DNA from: Corythucha ciliata
Lineage: Eukaryota; Arthropoda; Insecta; Hemiptera; Tingidae
DNA length: 64,000 nt
Assembly (NCBI GenBank): GCA_038030265.1
Contig: CM075943.1
Coordinates: 248,001 to 312,000, forward strand
Direction: 5' to 3'
Of the stretch, positions 42,754 through 54,655 are shown in pieces. A model generated the notes under the pieces. That model did no database searches. It had not been told where the DNA came from and saw only the letters and a list, made by a program, of their open reading frames with translations. Both the position numbers and the translations under genes were made by a program. The stretch's first letter is position 1. The number at the start of each line of letters is the position of its first letter.

Positions 42754-45639
42754 GGATTGTATTATTTTTGAACAGTCGAGCTCTATTGTTATTCAAACCG
42801 ATGCAGATCAGGAGGAAAAAGTGCATCCGTGAAAGACAATGACAAACAGACAAAAGAGAAGTGATTTTTAAGACTCTTGTTATATTCCTTCTCACACTCA
42901 TCCGCACGCTTCCAAGCTTTTATATGAACAGCCTGCACGCACAAGTGTTTTTCGTCGAAATTCTCCAGATTTATGAGCTGAGATTCAATAGACTTACAAA
43001 GAAGGAACTGGTGAGGGGGTTGGTGGTGTTGGGGTGGGGGTTGAAATAGAGAGGAATGGATTCTCTCAATTCCCCCTCAAGCTGCTTGCACTGCCACATG
43101 ACTGAGGGGGGAGGAAGTGTACAATACGAGTGCGATCACGGCTCAGCAAGCAGCCTTTTCGCGTTGCGGAGCTTAACTATTGATTGCCCCTTTCGCCTCT
43201 TGTTTATATGCTATATATTCTCCTTTTGTACTCTTCACACTATGCACCTCAAACTGGAGGGGTAAAACAATCCCAGCGTCGCTTTCGCGTCCGCTACTAG
43301 CAGAGTGTGGAGGCGGTTAGTAATGGACCGTTCGACAGGGTGAAGAGACGCGCGAGGGAAAGGGATCAAAACTAAAGCCCTGCCAGGGCTGTGAAGAGAT
43401 GTAATAAATTGTCTATTTTCAATGCAAACCCCTTTTCCCCACTCAAAACTCAGTACTCTCCGCCTACCGTTCGGAAATATTCACACTCCATTTGAGTCTC
43501 GCTTGAATTTTTTCAAAGTTAGGGAATTTATAAAGCTGGGAGAAGTATTTTACCAACCAATAACTCATGACTCATGAAAAAGCCCCAAATAATAGACAGC
43601 ATGAAACATCGTTTTATCATGAAACAACGTGCTCGCTACAGAAGACTCGGCGCAAATTAGGCGATAAATTTCGCACCCGTCCCCGATCCTCTTTTAAATT
43701 CCCAATGAAAATCATTCCTGGGTGCGAACCAAGTTCTGAGTTCATTAGAGGTGAAACTTGAGTGGGCCAAACATTCACTTCAAACAAACAAGTTGGTGGC
43801 CACTGCTCTCTTCATTCGAGTAAACGAGCGTTAACTATACATTTGCATAAGCTCTGGGAATGAACTGTAAATAACTTCTCTTACAAAACGTGAAAGGTTG
43901 TGTTTTGAAGGAACGATGAAGACTGATGAGGGGAGAATGTTTCATAACATTAAATATACAATTAGGAGTCAAAGTATCGAATTTAACAAAAACAAAAAAA
44001 AGAAAGAAATAAGGAATTAAAACCAGAGAAAAATTAGAAAGAAGTTAAACAAACTTCAAGTAGAAGCTAAAACTCAAAGAAAGAAAGAAAGACAAATCAC
44101 AACTTCATTTAATATACACTAGAGGAATACAGTAGGGGCCTGATAAAGGTGGTGAGCAAGGGATGACGGAGAGGGTTCGTTTCTGGATAAAACTTTTAGC
44201 TAAGCAATCAACGGGAAAAGAGACACAAAAAACCAACAAGAGGTGAAAGTGAAGGGGAAAAGGCGCGGAGGGTGAATATGGAAATAACAATGAAGGAAAT
44301 CCAAGTGCATTTCTGTGTCAGAAATACGTCGTTTGCGTTGTGAGAAAATGGCGTTTGTCGCATTGGCGGTTCTGAGGTCGTTAATTGATGCAGCCAGTTA
44401 CACTTGGTGGTAGGGAGGGGGTCATTTAAATATCCTATAGACATATTTATGTATTTTACTGCGCCAGTTTACTGACAGAGGGTAAAATATTGCCGAGTGA
44501 TGGGATTTATTGCCTGACCTCAAGGAATCCAGGAATGGTCACTAAAATGTCGAGTCGATGTTTTTGATTCCAAACTCCCACCGAACCCTTCGATTTCCCA
44601 GCGCGCAGTTCAAACTTTTCTACAAAAAGAGTTAAGGTGAAACGGAGAGGAGGAGAGGGGGTCTATTCTCTTCTCACTAAAGGATGGACAGTCGGATAAG
44701 CTTCATTTTAAATAAATTTCCAATTAGATCTTTAAAAAAGGCGGGAGAAAATGCAAAGCTTAAAAACCCACATGAGGGGATGGCTAAAAAAGCACCTAAA
44801 TCAAAAGTTCTACCAGGAAACTGGTATTTGTACTCTCTCACTTTTTTTTTTTTTGGTCTGAACCAACAAAGATTTTCCCCTGTGAAATAGAAGCCGCAGG
44901 ATTTTAATTAGAGCGGCCCGCTGTGTAATTGTGCAGTGACTAGAGTGAGTTGGAAATTAATGTTCAAGCTTGATATGAATTAAAATGAACTCTGGCGTCC
45001 GGTACACCTGGGTTTTTATCGATCAATGAATCTGATACGTCACAAATACTGCGTTATTCGAGTTGACGGCTTATAATTTGAACCCTTCGATTCTTAGTGC
45101 ACTTATTTTGCATACATATACTATCAGGAGGAAGTACTGTCCACAGATGGAAAGAATGCAGTTCGGAAGGAAGTGCCTAATGTCTTTTGTGTGGAATAAT
45201 CGAATAAATCCCGTAAATAAAAATATCCCGAACATTGGGCGAGAGATAATTCTCTATGGCCACGAGAGCATGGGAATATTAAATTTTACGCCGGTTACGT
45301 TCCAAACTATGTAGGGGAATCTTGAGTCTTCACTTTGGTTTAGGTCCTTTTTTAGTATGCTCAAGCGTCGAGAAACTTCTCAAACAACGGCGAGAGAGGT
45401 GTCAATCGGACCGAAATTATTAATTATTTTTTAACCAAAAAGAGGTACGACTTCACGGACAACGAACATCAACGCACAAAACTTTTTTTTTTTTACACAC
45501 TCCCGCACTTTCTTGTATAGGGTTACCGATACGTGGCGCTGCAGGGAGGTCACCGGGTGTACCAGACCGCGTACGAAATTTAAAATAAGTTCCCATGCTC
45601 TTTACAAAAAATAGAATTAATCAGGGACTTGAGAGGGGA
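42754..45639. other. No gene recognised (2.9 kb)
   Basis: Unique-looking, with an A-rich section at 43985-44090 and a T run near 44845. Open frames of 60-85 codons occur on both strands without recognisable motifs. Confidence 0.5.
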
Positions 45640-47460
45640 CCCAGGAGGCGCTCCATCCGCGCCAGTTTGGGGGGGTAAGAGGGGGCTCGACGGACGCGGC
45701 ACTGGACGCGGTGCAGACCCTCGTCGATGCCCCCTACGGGAAGTACAAGGTGGCGGTCCTGCTGGATGTGCAGGGGGCCTTCGACTCAGTGTCGTGGCCC
45801 GGGGTCTTGATGGCGCTGCGAGATGCTGGTGTCCCAAACGACATCTTTAGGGTGATCGCCTCGTACTTCGAGTCGAGGGAGGTGCGGCTCCGCTACGGTA
45901 GTGAGGAGGTGCGGCTCCGCTACGGTAGTGAGGAGGTGCGGGAACCTCTCACCAGAGGTTGCCCGCAGGGGTCGGTTCTCTCGGCTGCTTTGTGGAACCT
46001 TCTCTTTGCCGCCCTTTTGTGGCTTTTGCAGGGGGAGGGTTTCGAGGGAGTGGCGTACGTGGACGACCTTGCGGTTGTTGTCGCGGCGCGCTCCCGGGAC
46101 GAGGCCGGTCGGGAGATCGATCGGCTGTTGCGAGTCGTGGACGAATGGTGCGGGGCGGTCAAACTGGCTCTCGCGGTGCCGAAGACCCAAATGGTCCTAA
46201 TGCGGGGTCGTCTCTCGCAGGGTAGCCCCCTGGTGGTGCGCTATCGGGGATCACGCCTTGTGGGGGAACGGCAGGGCCGCTACCTAGGGTCGAGATTAAC
46301 CCGGGGAGGACAGCGACCCCGCAGCTAGAGGCGGTTGCGGGGAAGCTGGAGAGGACCTTTGCCCTCTTTAGGTCGGTGGGGGGCAACGTATGGGGCACGA
46401 ACTTCCACTGCTGTACGGTGCAACGTGGTGGTGGCACCGGCCCACGAAAGCTCAGAGGGCGAAGGTCCTCAGCTTGCAGCGGCAGGCCTTGGTAAGGGTG
46501 ACCATGGCGTACCGGACTGTCAGTTCCGACGCGCTTCAGGTGCTGGCGGGAATACCTCCTGCGGACCTCCTGCTCGACGCATGGGTTCACGGGCGCCGCC
46601 TGGTTCAGGGAAACTTGGACCGGGTACGGTGCCGTGAAGATTGGGCAGAGCGCCTCGGTCTCTTGGCCGAGGAGTGGGGGGCCGCATGGGGCCTCCGCCT
46701 CCTTGACGACCTAGTCGTTGAGGCTTGGAGGCGCGTTGGACTTACAGTTCAACGGGTAGGCGTACATTCGGGTTCGTGCCCGACGTTCGGACGAGACTGG
46801 CAGCGGCCAAGTGGTTCACCCTTGAGCACGCTGCCATGCAAATCCTGACTGGACACGGCTCGTTTAACGCCAAGTTGTGGTTCTTCCAGCGGCGGGACTC
46901 TCCAACATGCCCTTGTGGTGTCGAGGAGGAGACCGCCGACCATGTGCTTCGTCGCTGCAGCCTCCACGGGGATCTGCGGCGGGCGACATGGGGGAGTGGA
47001 GGCCCGCCGGGAGACGCGGCTCTTGTCCGAGACCGGCGGGCGTATGGCCGCCTCCTGGCCTTCTCCCGCTCCTGGCTGGAGCGAAGAGGGCTGGGACCGG
47101 CCATGCTTGAGTAGGGTTCCCTACTCGGGCAACCCGGGCAGGGTTCTCTTCCCTGTCCGGTTTCGGTCCATGGCGGAAGCCAGCATCCTCAGCTCAAAAG
47201 ACCCACCTCCGCGTGGTCTCTCTCGGGCACGGCTGGCTGGCCAGCAGCCGTGGCTAACGGGTTGAGCTGAGCGATGGGACCGACTCTGTTGCGGTATCCG
47301 GGCCAAAGATGGGGTACAGGCCAGGTAAAGGCCTGCAAAAAGGTCTAGGTACTGGCCACATCTTAAGGAGTTCCGCAGAGAGAGAGAGGGGACTTAATAT
47401 AATAACATATTTTGTACAATTCATAGTGATTGCAATAAAATAAAAAATAAAGAAAACTAA
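45640..47460 (+). pseudogene. R1-like non-LTR retrotransposon, 5'-truncated and frameshifted
   Basis: Seen in order: STDAALDAVQTLVDAPYG, VAVLLDVQGAFDSVSW (palm motif A), GCPQGSVLSAALWNLLF (motif B), GVAYVDDLAVVVAAR (catalytic YVDD, 46056-46067). Then, after a frame change near 46300, come QRQALVRVTMAYRTVS and LQVLAGIPPADLLL. After another near 46740 comes a CPCG...H....C cysteine motif near 46905-46950. This is a typical R1-clade ORF2 C-terminal two thirds. The tail is AATAAAATAAAAAATAAAG at about 47434. Composition is much more GC-rich than the flanks, so it is a separate insertion. The endonuclease domain is missing. Confidence 0.9.
45882..45935 (+). repeat. In-frame 27-base tandem duplication inside the RT domain
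   Basis: Two identical 27-base units encode VRLRYGSEE twice between palm motifs A and B. The spacing in relatives allows one unit, so this is a recent slippage product and probably a lesion. Confidence 0.9.
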
Positions 47461-47585
47461 TTATCAAGTTGGGAGGAAGAAATATCCAACATCCCACCCA
47501 ACCGCTGAAGCGTCATAGCTTCAGCACGCAGAAACTTGAAATGGGAGCAGGGCGAGTTTTACGGCAGGTCGTTTCCAGTCCCTTT
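47461..47585. other. Spacer between the R1-like and Bel/Pao remnants
   Basis: No feature was seen beyond short AT-rich sequence and the start of the next retrotransposon fragment. Confidence 0.4.
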
Positions 47586-47860
47586 TCACGACCTTGCCTT
47601 TCTCTGAGGTAGCGGTGCGGACCGAAGCGGATCGTACTTGTCCGTCCTTGCCGAGATTTCAGTCACTCGTCCAACTTTCCACGACAGAGATGGCATGTGG
47701 TCTTCTTTTATTAGTACCATATCGCCTACTTTGAGGGGATCAGTTCTGCGTATCCATTTGGGTCGATTCTGTAGACAAGTCAAGTACTCCTGGTGCCATC
47801 CCTGGAGACCACTGAAGATGACCTTGTACGGTTGAAACCGGCCTGGAGTATAATAAATTG
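47586..47860 (-). pseudogene. Bel/Pao-type retrotransposon, C-terminal end of Pol
   Basis: Minus strand: WHQEYLTCLQNRPKWIRR, then LKVGDMVLIKEDHMPSLSWK and VGRVTEISARTDK. In Bel/Pao elements this block (the DUF5641-type region) follows integrase at the end of Pol. Nothing else of the element was found, so this is an isolated fragment. Confidence 0.85.
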
Positions 47861-47939
47861 AAATCGTGGAGTGACTACGTCTTTTCTTTGCTTATTATCA
47901 TCGAAGAGCTCCACTACATCGGCATGGGCGTCTTCTCGA

Positions 47940-48125
47940 TTTGTGCCGTGAATTAGCGTTTTTCCCTAATTTTAGCTATCATGTAATGAATTCTGGTCAT
48001 GAATTCGCGCTTTTTCAGCGATATAATCCTTATCAAAACCGGGTTTTGGCGTTTTCTTGTTTATTTCCTGTGACCTAGCGTTTTGCTCCAGTTTAGCCGT
48101 GAATGGGTGAGAGAAATGAATAATG
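47940..48125 (+). repeat. Short TAGC-type array
   Basis: About five diverged plus-oriented units (GTGAATTAGCG, TTTTCC, TAATTTTAGC). It lies 210 bases downstream of the COX6C stop codon. Confidence 0.65.
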
Positions 48126-48337
48126 ATCGTGGGAGCAATGGACAATGAGAAGTTTATTGAAAGTTTGATGAAGAATTTGTTGAAAAATGTATTCTCTATA
48201 ACAACGTGAGTCAAACCATCTCATGCAATTTCCAATAAATTCATATTAATACATACATTAACACACATATACGCACTACAATAAATTGTCAGCATAGCAG
48301 GCTCCGGTAGATGGGCGACCGCGGTTATTTACTATAT

Positions 48338-48839
48338 CTAGTGATCTCGAGGAGCAGACTGAAAAAGCCCGGCTTTGGCCATTCGTTCGGCTTCCTTGTC
48401 AGCGTCATAGTTCCTATAGAACAGAAAAGTCAATTTTCAAAGCCAAAGCAAGGACCTCCCTCCCAGAAATTACGAGTTTCCTTCGTGTCACTACTCTGTA
48501 TATACTCAGTTCGAAAAATGATGTGGATAAAAATTGTGATTATGATTTAATTATCAAGCCGTCCCCCAAGAAATATGTATAATTACTCAATTTTTAAAAG
48601 GAATGAATAATTTATAATGAAAAAACAAAAGAAAAAAGTTTCCCTTTAGCAAAAACTTACAAGTAAAACTCAGCGTAATGTTTTTTCCGTTGATCTCCTA
48701 TAAACACCTTGGCCAAGGCTCCCGCTGCCACGGTACAAATGAACGTGCCGATGAGCATTTTCCTCGTGTAATTCTTGTGAAGGCCTCGCATTTGCGGTTT
48801 AGATATCCTGGGTCTGTTGGTGACAGCTTCTGAAGACAT
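48338..48839 (-). CDS. COX6C: Cytochrome c oxidase subunit 6C, two coding exons
   Basis: Small nuclear-encoded subunit of respiratory complex IV in the inner mitochondrial membrane. Exon 1 is 48661-48839 (ATG at 48839), the intron is 48414-48660 and exon 2 is 48338-48413 (stop TAG at 48338-48340). The donor is GTAAGT and the acceptor TTCTATAG. The split leucine codon restores phase. The product is 84 residues. Family signs are KPQMRGL (residues 14-20), one membrane span at about 28-48, DQRKKHYAEFY (49-59), the NYDADKE stretch after the junction, and a KAGLFQS end. The human protein is 75 residues, so the length is normal. A weak acceptor at 48868 suggests a 5' untranslated intron. No lesion is visible, and this is the only credible host gene in the window. 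Confidence 0.95.
48414..48660 (-). other. COX6C intron (247 bases)
   Basis: GT-AG intron with strong donor GTAAGT. Removing it joins TT to G in a leucine codon and continues the conserved subunit 6C sequence without a break. Confidence 0.93.
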
Positions 48840-49003
48840 TCTGTTCGTGTATGTGACGTTTTACGACCTGTTAAACAAATGAAAAACGTATATAGGATTT
48901 TGGTAATTAAAAGTATACAAGAGTGCCGTTCGGGATATATTGTCGAGTGAACATCGTGGTCTAGCTTGTCTCACTGTGTTTACTTTTAATATACCTATTT
49001 TAT

Positions 49004-49504
49004 TTGTTATTTCTTCTCCATTTATATAAACTAAAGTTTACTAGAGAAGTTTCACCTTTAGTCAAATTCCGAATACCCATCATAATGGGCGAGAAAGGCT
49101 CAGAGGGGGGAGGGGCAGACACAAGTGTTCATCGAGTGAATCCAATCCTGTCCTTGCCGAACCCGGCGAGGAAGACGACACTGGACTGGACTCAGCCGAT
49201 AATCAAAGACCTGTCATCACCATCGGTCAACTCCGACACCTACGGGCAGCACGAAGGAACGCTAAAACGAACCGTCGTAGCCCAAAAGTCTGCCCATATC
49301 ACCGAGGGACATTGGAAATGGACAACTCAGCGACACCCACGGCAAGAGGATCTGCAAACAGCGCGAAGGGACGCTAACAGACCGCCAGCCGCGACCTCCG
49401 GGCCCGGAAGCACGACCAACAAAATTGTAAAGCAGTTTTGTATTATATTGAGAATATATTGGGGCCTGTTACCCAAAGCAAACAACAGGTGGCGACCGCT
49501 TTAA
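49004..49504 (+). other. Open frame of unknown nature, perhaps a retroelement leader
   Basis: 166 codons open. From MGEKGSEGGG (49084) onward it is rich in Thr, Pro and charged residues, with no recognised domain. The end contains GGTGGCGACCGC, which resembles primer-binding sites next to insect LTRs, so this may be LTR or leader sequence. CACGAAGGAACGCTAA and GCGAAGGGACGCTAA suggest a small internal duplication. Coding status is doubtful. Confidence 0.25.
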
Positions 49505-49868
49505 TTTCTTGCATCTTCAACCCTCATCTTCGGATCATCCGAACGACCCCCCATTAAGCCAAACCGCATCAAAGCACGATATCATTGGATCCTTCTAGAA
49601 AATCATCGGTTAGGTAGTGCAAAAATGTGGGGAATAATTCATGAAATGGGTCAACGCTTTCTTATGGGTGGAGAATACAGCGCGAAACATTTTCTAAGCT
49701 CTTCGAAAGACTTATGTTACCAAAACTACTCCCTCTCGTCGCACCAGCCATATGTAACTCCCAGATTGGTTGTCGAGCCCTGCATTCATGTCAGAAGCAG
49801 CTCCACAGGGTTGTGGACGAGATAATGGCAACATTTGAAAACGAAGAAGTGTGCCAGTGTGTGCGTAT

Positions 49869-52507
49869 CCACTGGCGGACCTACACGTATCAGGGCCCAG
49901 GGCGGAAATCTTCAAGAGGCTCCTAAAAGTCTCTAATTTTACATTATAAACCTCTATTGGTAACCTTCAGGTCCATTTTCCTAATTTTAGCCGAGCCCTT
50001 TTCCTTATTTCAGGCAAATTACCGCTATTTCCACAACCTATCCGACAAACAGCGCTTATTTGCCAAGTTTAAGCCGCGAATGAGTGCTTTTTGTCAACTT
50101 TACCAGAACATTAGCGCTTTTCGCCACAATTCAGCACAACTTAGCCGCGGATAAACATAAACATGCGCTTTTTCTCAACTTTAGAAGCAAAGTAGCTTGT
50201 TTATTTCCGTGAATCAGCAATGTCTCTGAACTTTACTCGAGTTGGCGTTTTCCACAATTTTAGCTGCAAATTAGCGATTTTTTCTAGCAGGGACCAGAGA
50301 ATTAGCACTTTACTCAGTCTGAGCTAAACATTATCGTTATACACAATATTAGCCGCAAAATAGCGGTTTTTTCAAATGTCTACGACAAGTAAGCATTTTT
50401 TTTTTTTGTTCTCCATAACCGTTCGCTACGGATTAGTGATTTGTTCTCAGTTTTAGCTGCAAATTTCAGGGGTTTTCACCCATAGCCATAAATTGACGAT
50501 TTTTCTCAATTTTAGCCTCAAAGTTGGACCGCGAGGAACCCGCGAATCAGCTTATTTCCAATTTTTGACGCATATTGAAAAAAAATCCAATTTTAGCCGT
50601 GAATTAGTGATTTTTCCTCTATTTCAGCGATGAATTAGCGCTTTTTCGTAGTTTTAGCAGCTTTAGTAGCGTTTCTAACTCGTGAATTAGCGAATTTGGT
50701 TCATTTTTAACCACTAAATGGTGTTTTCCGATATTTTGAGTGCAAATTGGCAATTATTAAATTTTTGCAGCGTATTAGCACTTATTTTTTTTAAATTCAG
50801 GCTGAAAATGAACCTTTCTCCTAATTTTAACGAGAATAACTACTTATTTTCTCAATATTAGCTCAAATTAGCGGATTCATTCTAATTTTAGCACCGCATT
50901 AGCAATTTTTTTAAAAATTTAACTATGGATTAGCGCTTCTTCTCAGTTTCTAGCCGTTAGTCATTTTTCTTTTTTACTTATAGCCATGAATTTTCCATTT
51001 TTCTCAATTTTACCCACAAAGTTATCCTCAGAAGGCGAGATGGCGGAATTCGAAATTCTAACACACTTTATGACGCGAATTTTTTCCTCAATTTTAGCCG
51101 CGAGTTAGCGTTTTTTTGTTGTTTTTTTTCAATTTTAGCTGCGTAGAAGCGTTTCTAGAGCCTGTGAGTTCGCGAATTTTCTAAATTTTAGCCTCGAATT
51201 GGCGTTTTCCTCAATTTTTAGCGGGTAATAGCACTTTTTTCTCTATTTGAGCTGAAAACTACAGTTTTTTTATTTTTTAATATTAGATGCGTTTTTATTT
51301 TTACATTTCAGCTCCGCATTGGCATTTTTTTCTTCATTTTTTGCTATAGATTAGAGTTTATTGTTTAATTATAGCCTTGAACAGAGGCGTTTTTTCAATT
51401 TTTCAAATTTAGTGATTTTCCCCAATTTTGGTCACGGGTTAGCGCTTTTTCTCAATTTTAGCAGCGCAGTAGGGTTTCTATCGTTTGTACTGGCGATTTT
51501 CCTCCATGTTTCATCCACGAATTAGCGTATTCCTCATTTTCAGCTACAGATTAGCCATTTTTTCAATTTTAGCAACGAATTAGCACTTCTTATCAGTTTA
51601 AGTTGAAAATTAGTGTTTTTCTTAATATTAGCCGCCCTAATTAATATATTTTTTTCAATTTTAGACGCGTTGTATTTTAGATTTTAGCCCAGCATTAGCA
51701 ATTGTTTTCCAATTTCCGCTATGGATTAGCGCTATTTCTCAGTTTGAGCCTCGAATCTTTCAGAAGCTATACGGATTTGCGTTTTTTCAATATCAGCCGC
51801 GAATTAGTAACTTTCTTCATTTTCATATTCGCGAATTAACGTTTCTCCTAAACTTTATCCGCGAATTAGTGATTTTTCTTTATTTCAGCTGGGAAATAGC
51901 GTTTTATTGATAATTTTGCAGTGAATTAGCATATCTATTCTGTTTTTCTACACGCGAATGGACGATTTTTCGTCACTTCAGTTATGAATTTGCCATTTTG
52001 GCCCAATTTTAATCCGAATTAGTGTTGTTTTTCTCAATATTAGCCGCGATGTTTTTGTAACTTGTACAGCCTTGAATTAGCAGGGTGTATTCTCAATTGT
52101 AGCCGCGGGCTTCGCCCAAAAGCAACACTTTTCCATTGATTTCTTCATTTTATCCGCGGAATGACTGCCACGCACGTCGAATCGACCATTTTTTTCTTAA
52201 TTTTTATCTGAGAGCTGCATCGTGAGACCACAAATCAGCACGTTTTCACAGTTATAGCCACGAATATTAGCGCTTTTTTCTCCAAGTTTTTGCCGCGTCA
52301 GCAGTAAATTGCCGATCTGTACTTTAGTGCGCTTAAGGACCGAACAAACTGGTGACGGTCTATTTTCTCTATGAATTTCCCTCAAGAAGGCGCAAATTTC
52401 TATATTTCAGCCGGTCTGGGGGGCTCAATCGAATATTCAGCTCACACTCTTTGCTGATATAGTGACATCACTTGTAACGTTTTATTCTCCAGGTCGGATA
52501 TGGACTG
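49869..52507 (+). repeat. Array-bearing element, copy B
   Basis: 2.6-kb counterpart of 21522-24927, starting CCACTGGCGGACC and ending near CTCCAGGTCGGATA. It consists almost entirely of plus-oriented TAGC units. It has one unit of the segment duplicated in copy A and lacks the MITE. Flanks on both sides are unrelated to those of copy A, so the two are separate insertions, not one duplication. Confidence 0.88.
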
Positions 52508-54655
52508 AAAAAAATAATTAACAATTATTCTTTTAATTCTGTTTCAGGTAAAATTCTTGAAGACTTCGTCTCTTTTTGGCTGTTGTTAAGCGATAGAATA
52601 AACAAGTGAGAGTCTATTTATTTTTCAACTTGTGAGGGAACTAATCCAACTGTAAAATAACTCAATTATGACCTCTCTATTATAGAACATCAGCTACATA
52701 AGCCTCGTCCCTACTATTTGAACCATTAACAATCGTTTATCATTTCAATTTGAGTACACACTGTTGATTGTGTCGAAATCGGGTTTCGCCAACTACACTA
52801 CATTAGTATGCAGCCTATAACCAAACAACTTACAAACCTACCCCCCTCCCCCACCACATTGCCAATGACTTTGACCATCATAAATACGCACCCACACTTT
52901 TGTTTATCTGTATCTGTAGACTCTTCCATAAGAATAAACTTTCCTTAATAAAAAAAAGCCCTCCCTCCCCGCTCGACGTTCCTTTGGATTCAACTTGTTG
53001 TTGGAGTGTTTCAGATGTCCTGGAAACACGAATATGTTGCCAGTTCGGGCTTGATTTTTTTTTCAGTATCATCATACTTTCTGGTCCCTGCGGAATCGAT
53101 GCGTGGTGGTGGTGGCGGTGGGGGGATCGAATCACAAGAATGAAGGGAGATGATTCATCGTTCAGCGAGAATGGGATTGGGCTGTATACAATCACCGGAG
53201 GGATTAAGGGTGGAGTATAGAAGTCAAGCGAAGTAAAGTAAAATTATGGGAAGTAGAGGATAAGATGTGTCTTAACTTTTTAAGATTTATTTTCTTCACC
53301 ATCCATGGGGGGGGGGAGGTTACTTTTGGCCCTTCCCAAATTGCTTGCAGAGAGATTAAACTTCTCTTTGATAGAACCCATTGAACATCTTTTAAAACTC
53401 CCTCGCCTTTGCACCCCCCCCCCCCGCCCAATACTCACAGGGAAGTGTCATTGTGCCGCCCGTTTTCTTGCCCTCTAAACTTACCCCCCTCACCCGCCCA
53501 ACGGTTCATTAATTGACCGTCATCATTTTCTACTTCAAACTGAGCCTTTAAACTTGAGTTTTTTTCACTTTATGTTTGTTGACCAAGCGCCGATAAAGAG
53601 TTTGGCCATTTATCAAAACAAAAATTGTGAAAAAAATATTTCACTTGATAGGAAATGCTTCGTGCTTTTCTGAATTGGCCCTTTCAAGAGGAGAGTAGGG
53701 AGATCAAATTTAGCCATAGATATTTTAATAATTAAACCGAAAGAGTTCACAAAGAGAATAAATATAAAGATGAGGAATGGGGGAGCTCAAAATTTCTTTT
53801 AAACTTCCTTCTGAGTGTTCTTTAAAGCGAAACTCGAGCTTAATTGATTACACTGCAGGGAACTAAGTTAGTCTTAGCTATAGAGTAATACTGTTGGTAA
53901 GGAAGTTTAAGAGTGAGGGAGAGATATATTATGCCAAAGAAGAGGTATAGGGTGGAGGGGGGGGGTATTGATGCGTGTAGTTTAAAGGGATGTGGAATGA
54001 AACTGTGAGTTGAGTGAGGCGTGAGCGTAGTGGAATTCAAGACTCGGGAGAGAACCTTCCCCCTTCCGTCATTGTTGTATTACCACTGACGCGCTCATCC
54101 CGTCTGATGTGGTTTCAGAACTGTAGTGATAGGCAAGTGCTCAATTACATCCGTGGCTAACGTTAAAGTAAATTGCGTCTCTGTAAAATTAGATTACGTT
54201 TGAAAATTAGAGTGAGAGTCTCCGGAGATTTAAGCTTGGAAAACGGTGTTGGAGCCGGGTGTATGCGAGAATGCTCCTTCTGCGTATACTGCAGGGAAGA
54301 GAAAGTTGTACACAGATGTTCTCACATTTCAATAGAATATAATTCAAACCTGAGAGATCTTCTGAGCTATTCAAATGAAACGGCTTCCTCGATGGTGATG
54401 ACTTGATGAGGAATTTCGATGTCTGTACGTATCATAGCACGACGATAGAATGGCTCTCCAAGAAGATGTCAATACGATAACAACGCGCAAAACAGCAAAC
54501 AACGCGGAAAGTAGGAAAACTTTAGTAAGAGAAATGATGGGGCAAGTTACAAACTTTCCGCGCGTGGAATCGCTTATTCATGGAAGAACCGAAGAATGAA
54601 TCCGACACACAAGAATCAGTCACATATGAACATCACATTTAATTAACATCAAATA
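52508..54655. other. No gene recognised (2.1 kb)
   Basis: Contains G/C runs (about 53308, 53417 and 53960). Short open frames occur on both strands, and none is recognisable. Confidence 0.5.

Noticed and set aside
45580..47306. Several minus-strand and alternative-frame proteins over the R1-like element
   Set aside because: They are shadows of the GC-rich plus-strand frame, which alone has ordered RT motifs.
48657..48839. A 60-residue single-exon protein
   Set aside because: The stop lies within a consensus splice donor, and the rest of COX6C follows after a 247-base intron.
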